Shown one piece after another: positions 8,833 through 17,353 of a stretch of 64,000 nucleotides of DNA; the first letter of the stretch is position 1; every line of letters begins with the position of its first letter. The stretch spans positions 2,976,001 through 3,040,000 of the forward strand of contig OY781965.2 of assembly GCA_963677395.2 (NCBI GenBank). Reading direction: 5' to 3'. Origin of the DNA: G963667975 sp963677395. Lineage in GTDB: Bacteria; Bacteroidota; Bacteroidia; Bacteroidales; G963667975. Under the pieces are notes generated by a model. That model did not search any database. It worked only from the letters and a program-made list of their open reading frames with translations, and had not been told where the DNA came from. The position numbers and the translations under genes are program-made.

Positions 8833-10527
8833 TTAGTTTACTCCTATGTATTTGTAGTTTTCGAGCTTATAGATATTAATAAAGGTATTTTCGAACCCGC
8901 TATTTTCTCCAAGACGTTCAAAACGATAGCGGGTATGCATAATTTTAACATTGATATCGTTTATGTTAGCCGGAAAATCGCTACCATAGGTTTGTAGCGC
9001 TGCAACAAAATAGTTGGCTATATCAAATCCCATAAATCCAAATTCATCAGGTTCACCTTTGTATTTGTTACGGAATTGTATTACAAAAGACTTAACCTGA
9101 GGATCATCATAATTTACAAACCATGGCTCATATAAATGAAGATTCAGTTTCTGGAAATATTCGGTTTCAATTTTATCGTAATTTTTCCACTTTGGAGTTG
9201 CAAAAAGTATGATATTGTAATTATCAATTGTAGAAAGTTTTGAAACAAAGTTGGTTACAAAAATCTCGTTATCGGTAATTGCAAGTACTACATTCGGTTT
9301 ATCTTTCAATAATTTACTTTGCAAACCACCCAATCCAACTTGATTGAAAATCAATTCTCTGAATGAATTTTCTTTCAATTTACGTTCACGGAATATCTGG
9401 TTTAATTCTTTTTTAAAGATGTCGGCTGTTTTACGATCTGCATCTTTATTATTGTGAATCAATAAGATATTTGCTCCGGGATATGTATTAAGAATGTATT
9501 CTGCAACGCATTGTACTTGATTGTTTACAGATGGTTTCAATTTAAAAACATAAGGGTTGTTTTCGAGAATATTTCTGCGGTCGGTCATTGGATTGATAAT
9601 TGGAATTCCTTTTTGCTTCGCAAACTTAGAAACCACTTCAAATGACTTAAAGAAGAGTGGACCCACAATCAGATCCATTTCATCCATTTCATCCTTTGAA
9701 ATGATTTTATAAGCCAACGTGGAGTCATCTGTTACATCATACACATGTATTTTGGCGTTGATTCCCATTTTTTTGAGAGTATCCATTGCCAACATAAAAC
9801 CTTCGTAGAACTGAAAAAAGGTAAATGACTTATAATCCGTTGATTTTTTACGCAATATTTCAAATTCATCCGGATTTATTTTTTCCACATCATTCAAAAA
9901 CAAAGGTAACATCAATGCAATATTAAACGTTTCACCCGCTCCAAAACGATGTGCATTCATTTTCGGAACGATTATATCTTCTTTTACTTTGGATGTTGCA
10001 ACATCACTTTTAGGCTTAGATACTACTGGTTTTGTAGTCGCTTGCGTGGTAATTGCAGAAGGGGCTTTTACTGGTATTTTTAGCTCCTGCCCTATTTTTA
10101 TTCCTTTTTCAGCTTCAGGATTTAATTCAAAGATACGTTTGGGATCACATTTGTACTGGCGAGCCAATGCAAGTACAGCATCTCCGGATTGAACTTTGTG
10201 AAGGATAATCTCTTCTTTACCTTCTGCAACAGATTCCTGCTTCGGAGTTTGAACAGCTTCAGTGACAATCCATTTTTTTACCGGAATTTTAATAATTTCG
10301 CCAATCTGAATACCCGGCACCACCGTATCGTAGAGAATATCTTTTACTTCAACCTGATAAACCCGGGCTATTGAATAGAGAGTTTGTCCTTTTTCTACAG
10401 TGTGCAGGTAGAACTCTTTTCCATTAATCGTTTGTTTTTCGGTACTTTTTACTATCTGAATGCCCGGCTGAGCATACGCAGAAATCATAAGTATGAGAAA
10501 ACTAATCAGGAAAAATACTTTTTTCAT
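8833..10527 (-). CDS. LysM-domain protein with type 1 periplasmic-binding-protein fold
   Basis: 564 residues from ATG 10527; the signal peptide MKKVFFLISFLILMISAYA supports this start over the upstream TTG at 10551. Two LysM modules follow (about residues 40-85, HTVEKGQTLYSIARVY, and 105-150, HKVQSGDAVLALARQY), which bind peptidoglycan. From about 190 to the end it resembles the Leu/Ile/Val-type binding proteins (FNIALMLPLFLND, DLIVGPLFFKSFEVVSKFA, GIPIINPMTD). Such fusions are common in Bacteroidota; whether the domain binds a ligand or acts as a wall-linked structural protein is unknown. It lies 45 bp downstream of guaA and has a -7 box inside that gap, so both read-through and its own promoter are possible. 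Confidence 0.85.
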   Translation of the reverse strand: MKKVFFLISFLILMISAYAQPGIQIVKSTEKQTINGKEFYLHTVEKGQTLYSIARVYQVEVKDILYDTVVPGIQIGEIIKIPVKKWIVTEAVQTPKQESVAEGKEEIILHKVQSGDAVLALARQYKCDPKRIFELNPEAEKGIKIGQELKIPVKAPSAITTQATTKPVVSKPKSDVATSKVKEDIIVPKMNAHRFGAGETFNIALMLPLFLNDVEKINPDEFEILRKKSTDYKSFTFFQFYEGFMLAMDTLKKMGINAKIHVYDVTDDSTLAYKIISKDEMDEMDLIVGPLFFKSFEVVSKFAKQKGIPIINPMTDRRNILENNPYVFKLKPSVNNQVQCVAEYILNTYPGANILLIHNNKDADRKTADIFKKELNQIFRERKLKENSFRELIFNQVGLGGLQSKLLKDKPNVVLAITDNEIFVTNFVSKLSTIDNYNIILFATPKWKNYDKIETEYFQKLNLHLYEPWFVNYDDPQVKSFVIQFRNKYKGEPDEFGFMGFDIANYFVAALQTYGSDFPANINDINVKIMHTRYRFERLGENSGFENTFINIYKLENYKYIGVN

Positions 10528-10548
10528 AGTTTGGATATTTAAAGTGTA

Positions 10549-10556
10549 CAAATGTA
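10549..10556 (-). promoter_or_regulatory. -7 box (TACATTTG) between guaA and the LysM gene
   Basis: The minus strand carries TACATTTG within the direct repeat TGTACA-N2-TGTACA, 21 bp before the ATG at 10527. The -33 element is not evident. Confidence 0.35.
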
Positions 10557-10572
10557 CAAAGAGTTTTGTCTG

Positions 10573-12102
10573 TTATTCCCATTCGATAGTAGCAGGTGGT
10601 TTTGAGCTGATATCATATACCACACGATTTACACCTTTTACCTTATTGATAATTTCATTGGATGTTTTTGAAAGAAACTCGTAAGGCAAATGTGACCAAT
10701 CGGCAGTCATCCCATCTGTAGAGCTTACGGCACGCAATGCTACCACATTTTCGTAAGTACGTTCATCTCCCATAACTCCAACGCTCTGTACCGGCAGCAA
10801 TATTGCTCCTGCTTGCCAAACAGAATCGTACAATCCATATTTATGAAGGTTTTCAATATAAATATCATCAACATCCTGTAAGATAGCGACCTTTTCGGGA
10901 GTAATGTCACCGAGAATACGAATTCCAAGACCCGGCCCCGGAAAAGGATGACGGTTTAGAATTTCGCCCTTGATTTCCAATGTTCTTCCAACACGGCGAA
11001 CTTCATCTTTAAAAAGGCTTTTCAATGGTTCTACCACCTTTAGTTTCATAAAATCAGGCAATCCGCCAACATTATGATGGGATTTGATAGTTGCAGATGG
11101 TCCGTTTACTGAAACTGATTCTATTACATCAGGGTAAATAGTTCCTTGTCCAAGCCATTTAACGTCCTGTATCAGATGTGATTCTTCGTCAAAAACATCA
11201 ATAAAGGTTTTGCCGATAGCTTTACGTTTCTGTTCAGGATCAGTTAAGCCTTTGAGTGCTGTATAAAACTTATCTTTAGCATCTACTCCTTTTACATTCA
11301 AGCCCATATCGAGGTATGACGCAAGTACTTTTTCGAATTCGTTTTTGCGTAATAAGCCATTATCCACAAAAATACAGTAGAGTTTTTTACCGATAGCCTT
11401 GTGTAAAAGTACTGCAGCCACAGATGAATCGACACCCCCTGATAAACCAAGTATAACTTTATCGTCGCCAAGTTGAGTACGAAGATCTTTAATTGTTGCA
11501 TCTACAAATGAATCGGGAGTCCATGACTGATTACATTTACAGATGTCCACCACAAAGTTTTTAAGCAATTCCATACCTTCGGTGGAGTGATATACTTCCG
11601 GATGAAACTGAATTCCCCATGTTTCTTCACCTTCAATCTGATAACCTCCGGCTTTAACATCCTGAGTAGAAGCAATAATATTGAATGATTGGGGAATCTG
11701 AAGAATTGTATCACCATGCGACATCCACACCTGAGTGTTATTGCTTATATTTTTAAGTAACGGATTATTGCGATTAACATGGGAAAGATTTGTACGACCA
11801 TATTCTCTGATTTGAGAAGGTTCAACAGTTCCTCCACTGATTTGTGCCAGATACTGAGCGCCATAACAAACTCCGAGTAAAGGTAGTTTACCGCGAAAAG
11901 CACTTAAATCAGGTTTGGGTGATTGTGGATCGCGAACCGAAAAAGGACTTCCGGAAAGTATCACTCCTTTGATATTTTCGGTAATTTCAGGAACATGATG
12001 AAACGGGTGTATTTCGCAATAAACATTGAGTTCACGAACTCTGCGGGCAATCAACTGGGTGTATTGCGAACCGAAATCAAGAATTAAAATGGTTTGGTGC
12101 AT
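10573..12102 (-). CDS. guaA: GMP synthase (glutamine-hydrolysing)
   Basis: 509 residues; converts XMP to GMP with ATP and glutamine. The class I amidotransferase domain has the nucleophile Cys79 in LLGVCYGAQY and the partner His/Glu in FHPEVYHS (about 165-170). The ATP pyrophosphatase P-loop is GLSGGVDSS (about 217-225) and the dimerisation domain ends with RHPFPGPGLGIRILG and the invariant KPPATIEWE terminus. Length and motifs are complete. It starts 11 bp after the M23 peptidase gene, in a probable MFS-M23-guaA-LysM operon. Confidence 0.98.
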   Translation of the reverse strand: MHQTILILDFGSQYTQLIARRVRELNVYCEIHPFHHVPEITENIKGVILSGSPFSVRDPQSPKPDLSAFRGKLPLLGVCYGAQYLAQISGGTVEPSQIREYGRTNLSHVNRNNPLLKNISNNTQVWMSHGDTILQIPQSFNIIASTQDVKAGGYQIEGEETWGIQFHPEVYHSTEGMELLKNFVVDICKCNQSWTPDSFVDATIKDLRTQLGDDKVILGLSGGVDSSVAAVLLHKAIGKKLYCIFVDNGLLRKNEFEKVLASYLDMGLNVKGVDAKDKFYTALKGLTDPEQKRKAIGKTFIDVFDEESHLIQDVKWLGQGTIYPDVIESVSVNGPSATIKSHHNVGGLPDFMKLKVVEPLKSLFKDEVRRVGRTLEIKGEILNRHPFPGPGLGIRILGDITPEKVAILQDVDDIYIENLHKYGLYDSVWQAGAILLPVQSVGVMGDERTYENVVALRAVSSTDGMTADWSHLPYEFLSKTSNEIINKVKGVNRVVYDISSKPPATIEWE

Positions 12103-12113
12103 CGTATTGTTGT

Positions 12114-13838
12114 TTATTTAATTTTTAAAGTAAGGATGATAGTTTGACTGTTTTGCTTTGCATCTTCGATAGTAACAGCCAGTTGATTTACCTCTTTCAG
12201 ATTTTCTTTTTTGAGGATACAGGTCATCGTACCACTTTTTCCATCGAATTCCATCAGATTCCATTTACCGTTGAGTACCACCTTATATTTTGATACTCCG
12301 CTTAAATCATCAGATACTTTGAACTGAATGCAATTTGAGGCAGGTATCACACCATTATCCTGAATATCAACAGGATTTATTTGAGGTGCAATGGTATCAA
12401 TAGATATAGCAAAAGTACCAAAATTGCGAACATTTGTTTTCACAAATCCATGATCGTAATACCCTCCTTCCGACTGAATTCTGAAAGGATTGATATCCAC
12501 AATTAAAAGCTTACTTTGTAGTTTTTCGGGTACTGAATCGCAACGAATTGCTAATGATATCGGTTTATTGAGAGGAATATCGTCTTTATGAATCTGATGT
12601 ATTAAACTGTTATAGCCTTCTTTCCTTCCGTTTGTAGCATATTCGAAATCTATATCCTCGAATAAAGCTTCTTTGGGAAGATGTATTTCTACTTCGTGAT
12701 TGGCAAAACAGTTTTCTTTTTGCCAGTAGAAATGATCAAGACCATATTGTGTAGTTGTTGTATCGGCTGTATAAGATTGTTTGCATACTACCGGAACATT
12801 TAATTCGGAAGTATTTCCTGTATAATCACTGATTACATATTTTATATTATAGGCACCTGGTTTACTAAAATTATAAACACCTCTATTTGAGTACATCTTA
12901 AACATTTCCATCGGGTTACTGGAAAGTATTTTACTTCGTTGCATGCGTTCACCGGTTCGCATCCACCATTTGTAATCGATAAAAGCATTTACATATCGGC
13001 TTTCGCTGAATGAAAAATAATCGAAACAATATGAATTGAGCAAAAGAGAATCGACCCAGATCTCCACGTTGTACAAACCATTACGGTTATCTCCGTTTCC
13101 CATTATATCGTGAGAAGAAATGCCAAACGAAACATCTCCGCTCACTTCTATTTCACCGGAGGAAACCAGAACATTTTTGTTGTCGTGATTTTCCACGCGG
13201 TAATTCATTGGAAAAGATTGTCCATTGACCGTTCCTTTTTTCAACTCTGGATAAACCATAAAGTATTCTATAACAGGTCTCAATGTATCGAATGGCATAA
13301 AACCAAATTTCATGGGGTTGAGAGGAATTTCTTTTTTTAATCGCCTTACTTCAAAATGGAGATGCGGACCACCTGACATTCCGGTATTTCCTGAATAACC
13401 GATAATATCACCTTTTTTTACTTTAATTGCATTTGCAGGCAATTTGAATTCGGCTTCGAAACTTTGTTTTTTATACTGATAGCGACGTAAGCGTGCGGTT
13501 ATAGAATCATTAAATGACTGAAGATGACCGTAAACAGTAATGTATCCATTGACATGTTTAAGATACAATGCGTTACCAAAGCCCCATGCCGAAACTTTTA
13601 TCCGGTGTACATATCCATCGGCAGCAGCATAAACAGGATACCCTTCCTGCTGGTTGGTACGGATATCTATTCCAGAATGGAAATGATTGGTTCTCAACTC
13701 GCCAAAGGTGCCTGATAAATCGATGGGAACGTCAATTATTTTTCCGAAACGGGCTGTATCTAACGGGGTAAACTGTGCTCTGGCCAAAAGAGGTAAGCAA
13801 AATAAAATAATTAGTGTTTTAAGCAGTTTGAAGTTCAT
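12114..13838 (-). CDS. M23 family (LytM-type) metallopeptidase with long C-terminal beta region
   Basis: 574 residues from ATG 13838, whose signal peptide (KLLKTLIILFCLPLLARAQ) makes it better than the TTG at 13856. The peptidase domain lies near the N-terminus: HFHSGIDIR gives the zinc ligands His and Asp (about 54-58), YGHL and PHLHFEVRR (about 158-164) the other His residues, with GYSGNTGMSGG between. All M23 ligands are present, so it is probably an active DD- or Gly-endopeptidase of the cell wall. The remaining ~400 residues are beta-rich Ig-like modules of unknown role. The start overlaps the end of the upstream MFS gene by 20 bp. Confidence 0.88.
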   Translation of the reverse strand: MNFKLLKTLIILFCLPLLARAQFTPLDTARFGKIIDVPIDLSGTFGELRTNHFHSGIDIRTNQQEGYPVYAAADGYVHRIKVSAWGFGNALYLKHVNGYITVYGHLQSFNDSITARLRRYQYKKQSFEAEFKLPANAIKVKKGDIIGYSGNTGMSGGPHLHFEVRRLKKEIPLNPMKFGFMPFDTLRPVIEYFMVYPELKKGTVNGQSFPMNYRVENHDNKNVLVSSGEIEVSGDVSFGISSHDIMGNGDNRNGLYNVEIWVDSLLLNSYCFDYFSFSESRYVNAFIDYKWWMRTGERMQRSKILSSNPMEMFKMYSNRGVYNFSKPGAYNIKYVISDYTGNTSELNVPVVCKQSYTADTTTTQYGLDHFYWQKENCFANHEVEIHLPKEALFEDIDFEYATNGRKEGYNSLIHQIHKDDIPLNKPISLAIRCDSVPEKLQSKLLIVDINPFRIQSEGGYYDHGFVKTNVRNFGTFAISIDTIAPQINPVDIQDNGVIPASNCIQFKVSDDLSGVSKYKVVLNGKWNLMEFDGKSGTMTCILKKENLKEVNQLAVTIEDAKQNSQTIILTLKIK

Positions 13839-15012
13839 CTTTCCAAAATTTAACAATCATAAAAAAGAGTACTACAGTAAATACTCCAAATCCGGATACC
13901 CAAAACATAAGTTTGGGGCTGATCACAAAAAGTATTCCACCTGTAACACTTGCCAGCATTGCACATACACTCGAAAAAGAGTTAAAAAAACCTATTGCAG
14001 TAGCTGTTTTATCTTTTTGTGCAAGATTAGAGATTAATGCTTTAGCTACTCCTTCGTTTGCTGCAGCAAACAGTCCGTAAATAAAAAAGATGATTGCAAA
14101 TGAAACAACGCTTTGCGCAAATCCAAAGCTAGTATATACAATTGCAAAAAGCAGTAATCCGATTATAAGAGTTGTTTTTAAACCTATTTTATCGGCCAGA
14201 TAGCCAATTGGCAGTGAAAATAACGCAAAAATAAGGTTATAAAATATATAGAACCCTATCATTTGTGAATCATTCATGCCATTGTTTTTAAGCGTAAGCA
14301 GAAGAAAAATATCGGAACTGTTAAAGAACGCAAAAGCTAACAAACCCACAACTAAAAGTTTATAGGAGCGGTTTGCTTCTTTCCAGTAATGTAAATAGCC
14401 GAAAAAGGGCGTACTTAACACTTTCGCATCTTTTGTTTTATTGGTTTTACAGTTTTCGCGAATAAAGAGTGTAATTAAAATGGAAAGGATACCAGGCAAA
14501 AAGGCCAGATAGAATAACCATTTGTACTCACCGGGGTAAATAAGCAAAAAACCCAATGCAAGAAAAGGACCGATACTTGCACCCAGTGTATCAAACATGC
14601 GATGAAATCCGAAGACCTTTCCTTTGTTTTCAGGGGTTGTTTCATCGCTTAAAAGAGCATCGCGTGCGCTGGTACGTAAACCTTTTCCTAAACGATCAGT
14701 AGTTCGTGCAATAAACACCCACCAGGGAAACGTAAAAAGAGCCATCATAGGTTTGGAAATGGCACTTAAAGTATAGCCAAGCTGTACAAAAGGCAAGCGG
14801 GAACCTTTCCGGTCGGATAAATTACCAAAGTAACCTTTACTGATACCTGCCGTAAATTCGGCAATACCTTCGAGCAAACCAATCAATACGATAGAAAAAC
14901 CGATGGAACGTAAATAAACCGGGGTTACCGGATAGAGCATTTCGCTTGCGATGTCATTGAAAAAACTGACAAATGAAACGAGTAATATATTACGGGTTAA
15001 TAGTTTACGCAT
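13819..15012 (-). CDS. MFS transporter
   Basis: 397 residues with about 12 membrane segments. The loop 2-3 motif appears as GNLSDRKGSRLPFVQLGY and the loop 8-9 version as GYLADKIGLKTTLIIG. An early segment FFNDIASEMLYPVTPVYL and the DRLGKGLRTSARDALLS loop are typical of a MFS subgroup found in many bacteria with uncharacterised substrates. First gene after the promoter at 15031-15061; its end overlaps the M23 peptidase gene. Substrate unknown. Confidence 0.85.
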   Translation of the reverse strand: MRKLLTRNILLVSFVSFFNDIASEMLYPVTPVYLRSIGFSIVLIGLLEGIAEFTAGISKGYFGNLSDRKGSRLPFVQLGYTLSAISKPMMALFTFPWWVFIARTTDRLGKGLRTSARDALLSDETTPENKGKVFGFHRMFDTLGASIGPFLALGFLLIYPGEYKWLFYLAFLPGILSILITLFIRENCKTNKTKDAKVLSTPFFGYLHYWKEANRSYKLLVVGLLAFAFFNSSDIFLLLTLKNNGMNDSQMIGFYIFYNLIFALFSLPIGYLADKIGLKTTLIIGLLLFAIVYTSFGFAQSVVSFAIIFFIYGLFAAANEGVAKALISNLAQKDKTATAIGFFNSFSSVCAMLASVTGGILFVISPKLMFWVSGFGVFTVVLFFMIVKFWKDELQTA

Positions 15013-15030
15013 TGCTCATTTACTAAGGGA

Positions 15031-15061
15031 CAAAGGTAGGAATTTTTGAGGAAGTGGCAAA
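15031..15061 (-). promoter_or_regulatory. Promoter of the MFS-M23-guaA-LysM run
   Basis: On the minus strand TTTG (15061-15058), a 19-nt spacer, and TACCTTTG (15038-15031) match the Bacteroidota -33/-7 consensus with ideal spacing, 19 bp before the ATG at 15012. Confidence 0.65.
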
Positions 15062-15253
15062 AGGGAATATTAGGTATTACGTCTTCGATCTAAAATGTTC
15101 TGGATTTTTTTTAAAATCAGATATACATTGTGTTTATATATTCATTAAATTAATATTACTTTAGCATCGGGTATTGGTGATTATCAAACAAATCTGATAT
15201 CTGCAATCCGTTAATAAACCAAATTATCAACCTGATTAAATAGTCGTATTTGT

Positions 15254-15931
15254 ATGCTTACATTAGAAGAACAAATTATATGGTGCAGGAAATGCACCAA
15301 AAGTAAATTTAGCAAACAGGAAGGAATATTATGCTCTTTAACGGGAGAGAAACCTTCATTTGATCCGGAATGTGCTCATTTTGAGCGCGACCCTCTATCC
15401 AAAGATTATCAGATAAGTTCTGCTCCGGAACTATTACAGGACATAAAAAACGACCTTAATTATGATGCTCTTGAAATATTAAGGTTGGAACAAAATCTTC
15501 CGGCTGCTATTTTTACCGGCATAATTTCAAGTTTTACAGGAGCAATCCTCTGGATGACTATCTCCTTATTATCAGGTTTAAACTTTGGAATTGTTGCAAT
15601 AGCTATTGGCATTATTGTTGGGTTCAGTATACGGCATTTCGGCAAAGGGATTGACAAAATCTTCGGGATTATCGGTGCTGTATTTTCATTATTTGGAGTT
15701 TTATTTGGCTACTTTTTGAGTATTGTCGGACTGATTGCAAAAATTAACAGTATCAATATTTTCCAGGTATTACTCAGTCTGGATTTTAATATTATGGGAT
15801 CTATAATACAGGAAACTTTCTCGGTTTATATGGTACTTTTCGGAGTATTGGCCATGGTCGAAGGTTATAAATTATCCTATCGTCAGCTTTCGCGTAAAGA
15901 AATTCTTGACTTGAATAAACAAAAACTATAA
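15254..15931 (+). CDS. Membrane protein with N-terminal Cys motif, function unknown
   Basis: 225 residues. The first ~45 carry four cysteines in the arrangement WCRKC, GILCSLTGEKP, DPECAHFERD, a zinc-ribbon-like N-terminal motif found on assorted Bacteroidota membrane proteins. After a short linker come about four hydrophobic segments (about residues 83-105, 107-124, 131-158, 190-207). The C-terminus is charged and cytoplasmic by the positive-inside rule. It is 10 bp upstream of a lipoprotein gene, so the two are probably co-transcribed. I see no catalytic motif; a role in sensing or membrane organisation would be a guess. Confidence 0.75.
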   Translation: MLTLEEQIIWCRKCTKSKFSKQEGILCSLTGEKPSFDPECAHFERDPLSKDYQISSAPELLQDIKNDLNYDALEILRLEQNLPAAIFTGIISSFTGAILWMTISLLSGLNFGIVAIAIGIIVGFSIRHFGKGIDKIFGIIGAVFSLFGVLFGYFLSIVGLIAKINSINIFQVLLSLDFNIMGSIIQETFSVYMVLFGVLAMVEGYKLSYRQLSRKEILDLNKQKL

Positions 15932-15941
15932 CAAAAACATC

Positions 15942-16865
15942 ATGAAAAGACTATTTATCGTATTAGTTGTCGCAACGACAATCTTTGCTTCGTGCAACAA
16001 CAAAGAAATTGAGTTAAAGCTCAACCTTGAAAAAGGGAAAACCTATATTCAGACTACAAATGCAGAAATGTCTATTAAACAAACTATTAATGGCATGCCT
16101 GTAGATATGAGTACGACAATTGATGGCTCTATAACCCATGAAGTAAAAGATGTTCAAAATTCTGTTTATGATATTATTCTGAAATACAAAGATTTAAAGA
16201 TGAGAATGAAAACCCCTTTTGGAAGTATGGAAATGGATTCAAAAGACAAGAACCCCAATAACATTATGGCTCAGTTCTTATCCAATTTTATCGGGCAACC
16301 TATTAATTTAAAACTAAATAGCATTGGAAAAATAGAAGAAATTTCGGGTATGGATTCAATCTACTCGAAAATATTTTCAGTATTTAAAGATAAAATTTCC
16401 GAAGCAGAAATAACAAAAATAGTTAACCAGTTAAAGCAAAACTTTGGTGAAGAGTCTCTTAAATACAATCTGGAGTTGTATTATTCTATCTATCCCAAAA
16501 ATAAGGTAAAGAAAAACGACACATGGACATCAAAAGTTGTATTAAATTCATCAATGAAAATGATCGTTAATTCCTCCTATACTTTAACTGAAATCAGCAG
16601 CGATTACGTGGTTATTAAAGGAAAATCGGATATGGTAAGTGATAAAAATGAGACATTTAACCTTAACGGAATGCAAATAATCTATGATATGAAAGGTAGT
16701 ATGGATTCCGAATATAAGCTTGATTTGAAAACAGGATGGATTATTGACGGAACTATAAAACAAAATCTTAAAGGTGAAGCATTAACCAAAAGCATTGAAA
16801 ACACCAATTCTAAGATGAAAATTGGAATGGAGATGAACAGCAATATTAAAATCACAGATAAATAA
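15942..16865 (+). CDS. Lipoprotein, DUF6263-like
   Basis: 307 residues with a lipoprotein signal (MKRLFIVLVVATTIFASC; Cys18 as the lipidated residue). The mature part starts ELKLNLEKGKTYIQTTNAEM and is rich in amphipathic strands (ISGMDSIYSKIF, YYSIYPKNKVKKNDTW, SDYVVIKGKSDMVS, GSMDSEYKLDLKTGWI), a pattern matching the DUF6263 family of Bacteroidota lipoproteins. Function unknown; the LolA/LppX-like fold suggests lipid or hydrophobic ligand binding, but this is inference. It shares a transcript with the preceding membrane protein (10 bp gap) and is followed by a strong hairpin at 17069-17115. Confidence 0.75.
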   Translation: MKRLFIVLVVATTIFASCNNKEIELKLNLEKGKTYIQTTNAEMSIKQTINGMPVDMSTTIDGSITHEVKDVQNSVYDIILKYKDLKMRMKTPFGSMEMDSKDKNPNNIMAQFLSNFIGQPINLKLNSIGKIEEISGMDSIYSKIFSVFKDKISEAEITKIVNQLKQNFGEESLKYNLELYYSIYPKNKVKKNDTWTSKVVLNSSMKMIVNSSYTLTEISSDYVVIKGKSDMVSDKNETFNLNGMQIIYDMKGSMDSEYKLDLKTGWIIDGTIKQNLKGEALTKSIENTNSKMKIGMEMNSNIKITDK

Positions 16866-17068
16866 CCTCTTAAATCTATTATTCTATTAATGACTTTGGC
16901 TTTATTTGACACAATAGTCAGGCTGAATAAATAGAATACAAAAGTATTGATTATCAATTTTATTTCAAATCTGACTTAACAGCAATAATGATGATGCAGA
17001 TAAAACTTAAGTTATAAAGGCACAGAAAAACACACATAATAACCCATTAATAAATTGGTTATCAAATC

Positions 17069-17115
17069 AAAAAACACACAACAGGCAATATAAAAATTGT
17101 TGTTGTGTGTTTTTT
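17069..17115 (+). terminator. Strong hairpin terminator
   Basis: AAAAAACACACAACA (17069-17083) pairs perfectly with TGTTGTGTGTTTTTT (17101-17115); the loop is 17 nt. The A-run/T-run arms suit termination in either direction. Confidence 0.8.
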
Positions 17116-17121
17116 TGATAA

Positions 17122-17153
17122 TTTGGTTTCAGAATTGTTTATAGTTATATTTG
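17122..17153 (+). promoter_or_regulatory. Promoter of the T9SS cargo gene
   Basis: TTTG (17122-17125), 20-nt spacer, TATATTTG (17146-17153): an excellent match to the Bacteroidota consensus. Start of transcription would be near 17160, leaving a leader of roughly 190 nt. Confidence 0.7.
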
Positions 17154-17353
17154 CAAGATAAAACATATAGTTATTCAACCCTTAAAGCTATTAAAGCCAG
17201 AATGCAGGTTTAATCTGCAAAAAGTAATTTTTTACTTACTTTTCTGTACGTAATTTTCAAAATACGTATCATCTTATACGTTACAGGAAAGTATTTATTT
17301 ATCTATCAGAAAATCAAACCCAAAATTCCCAACCCAATTAAAACCAAAATATT

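Larger units (their letters stand above)
16866..17353 (+). other. Gene-free stretch: terminator, promoter and long 5' leader
   Basis: Holds the hairpin at 17069-17115 ending the upstream unit, the promoter at 17122-17153, and about 190 nt of leader before the ATG at 17354. The leader has small inverted repeats, the clearest being TACGTA / TACGTA flanking TTTT-C-AAAA near 17249-17270. No reading frame of note. Confidence 0.6.

Noticed and set aside
13687..14037. 116-codon plus-strand frame across the M23/MFS boundary
   Set aside because: Antisense to two well-supported genes.
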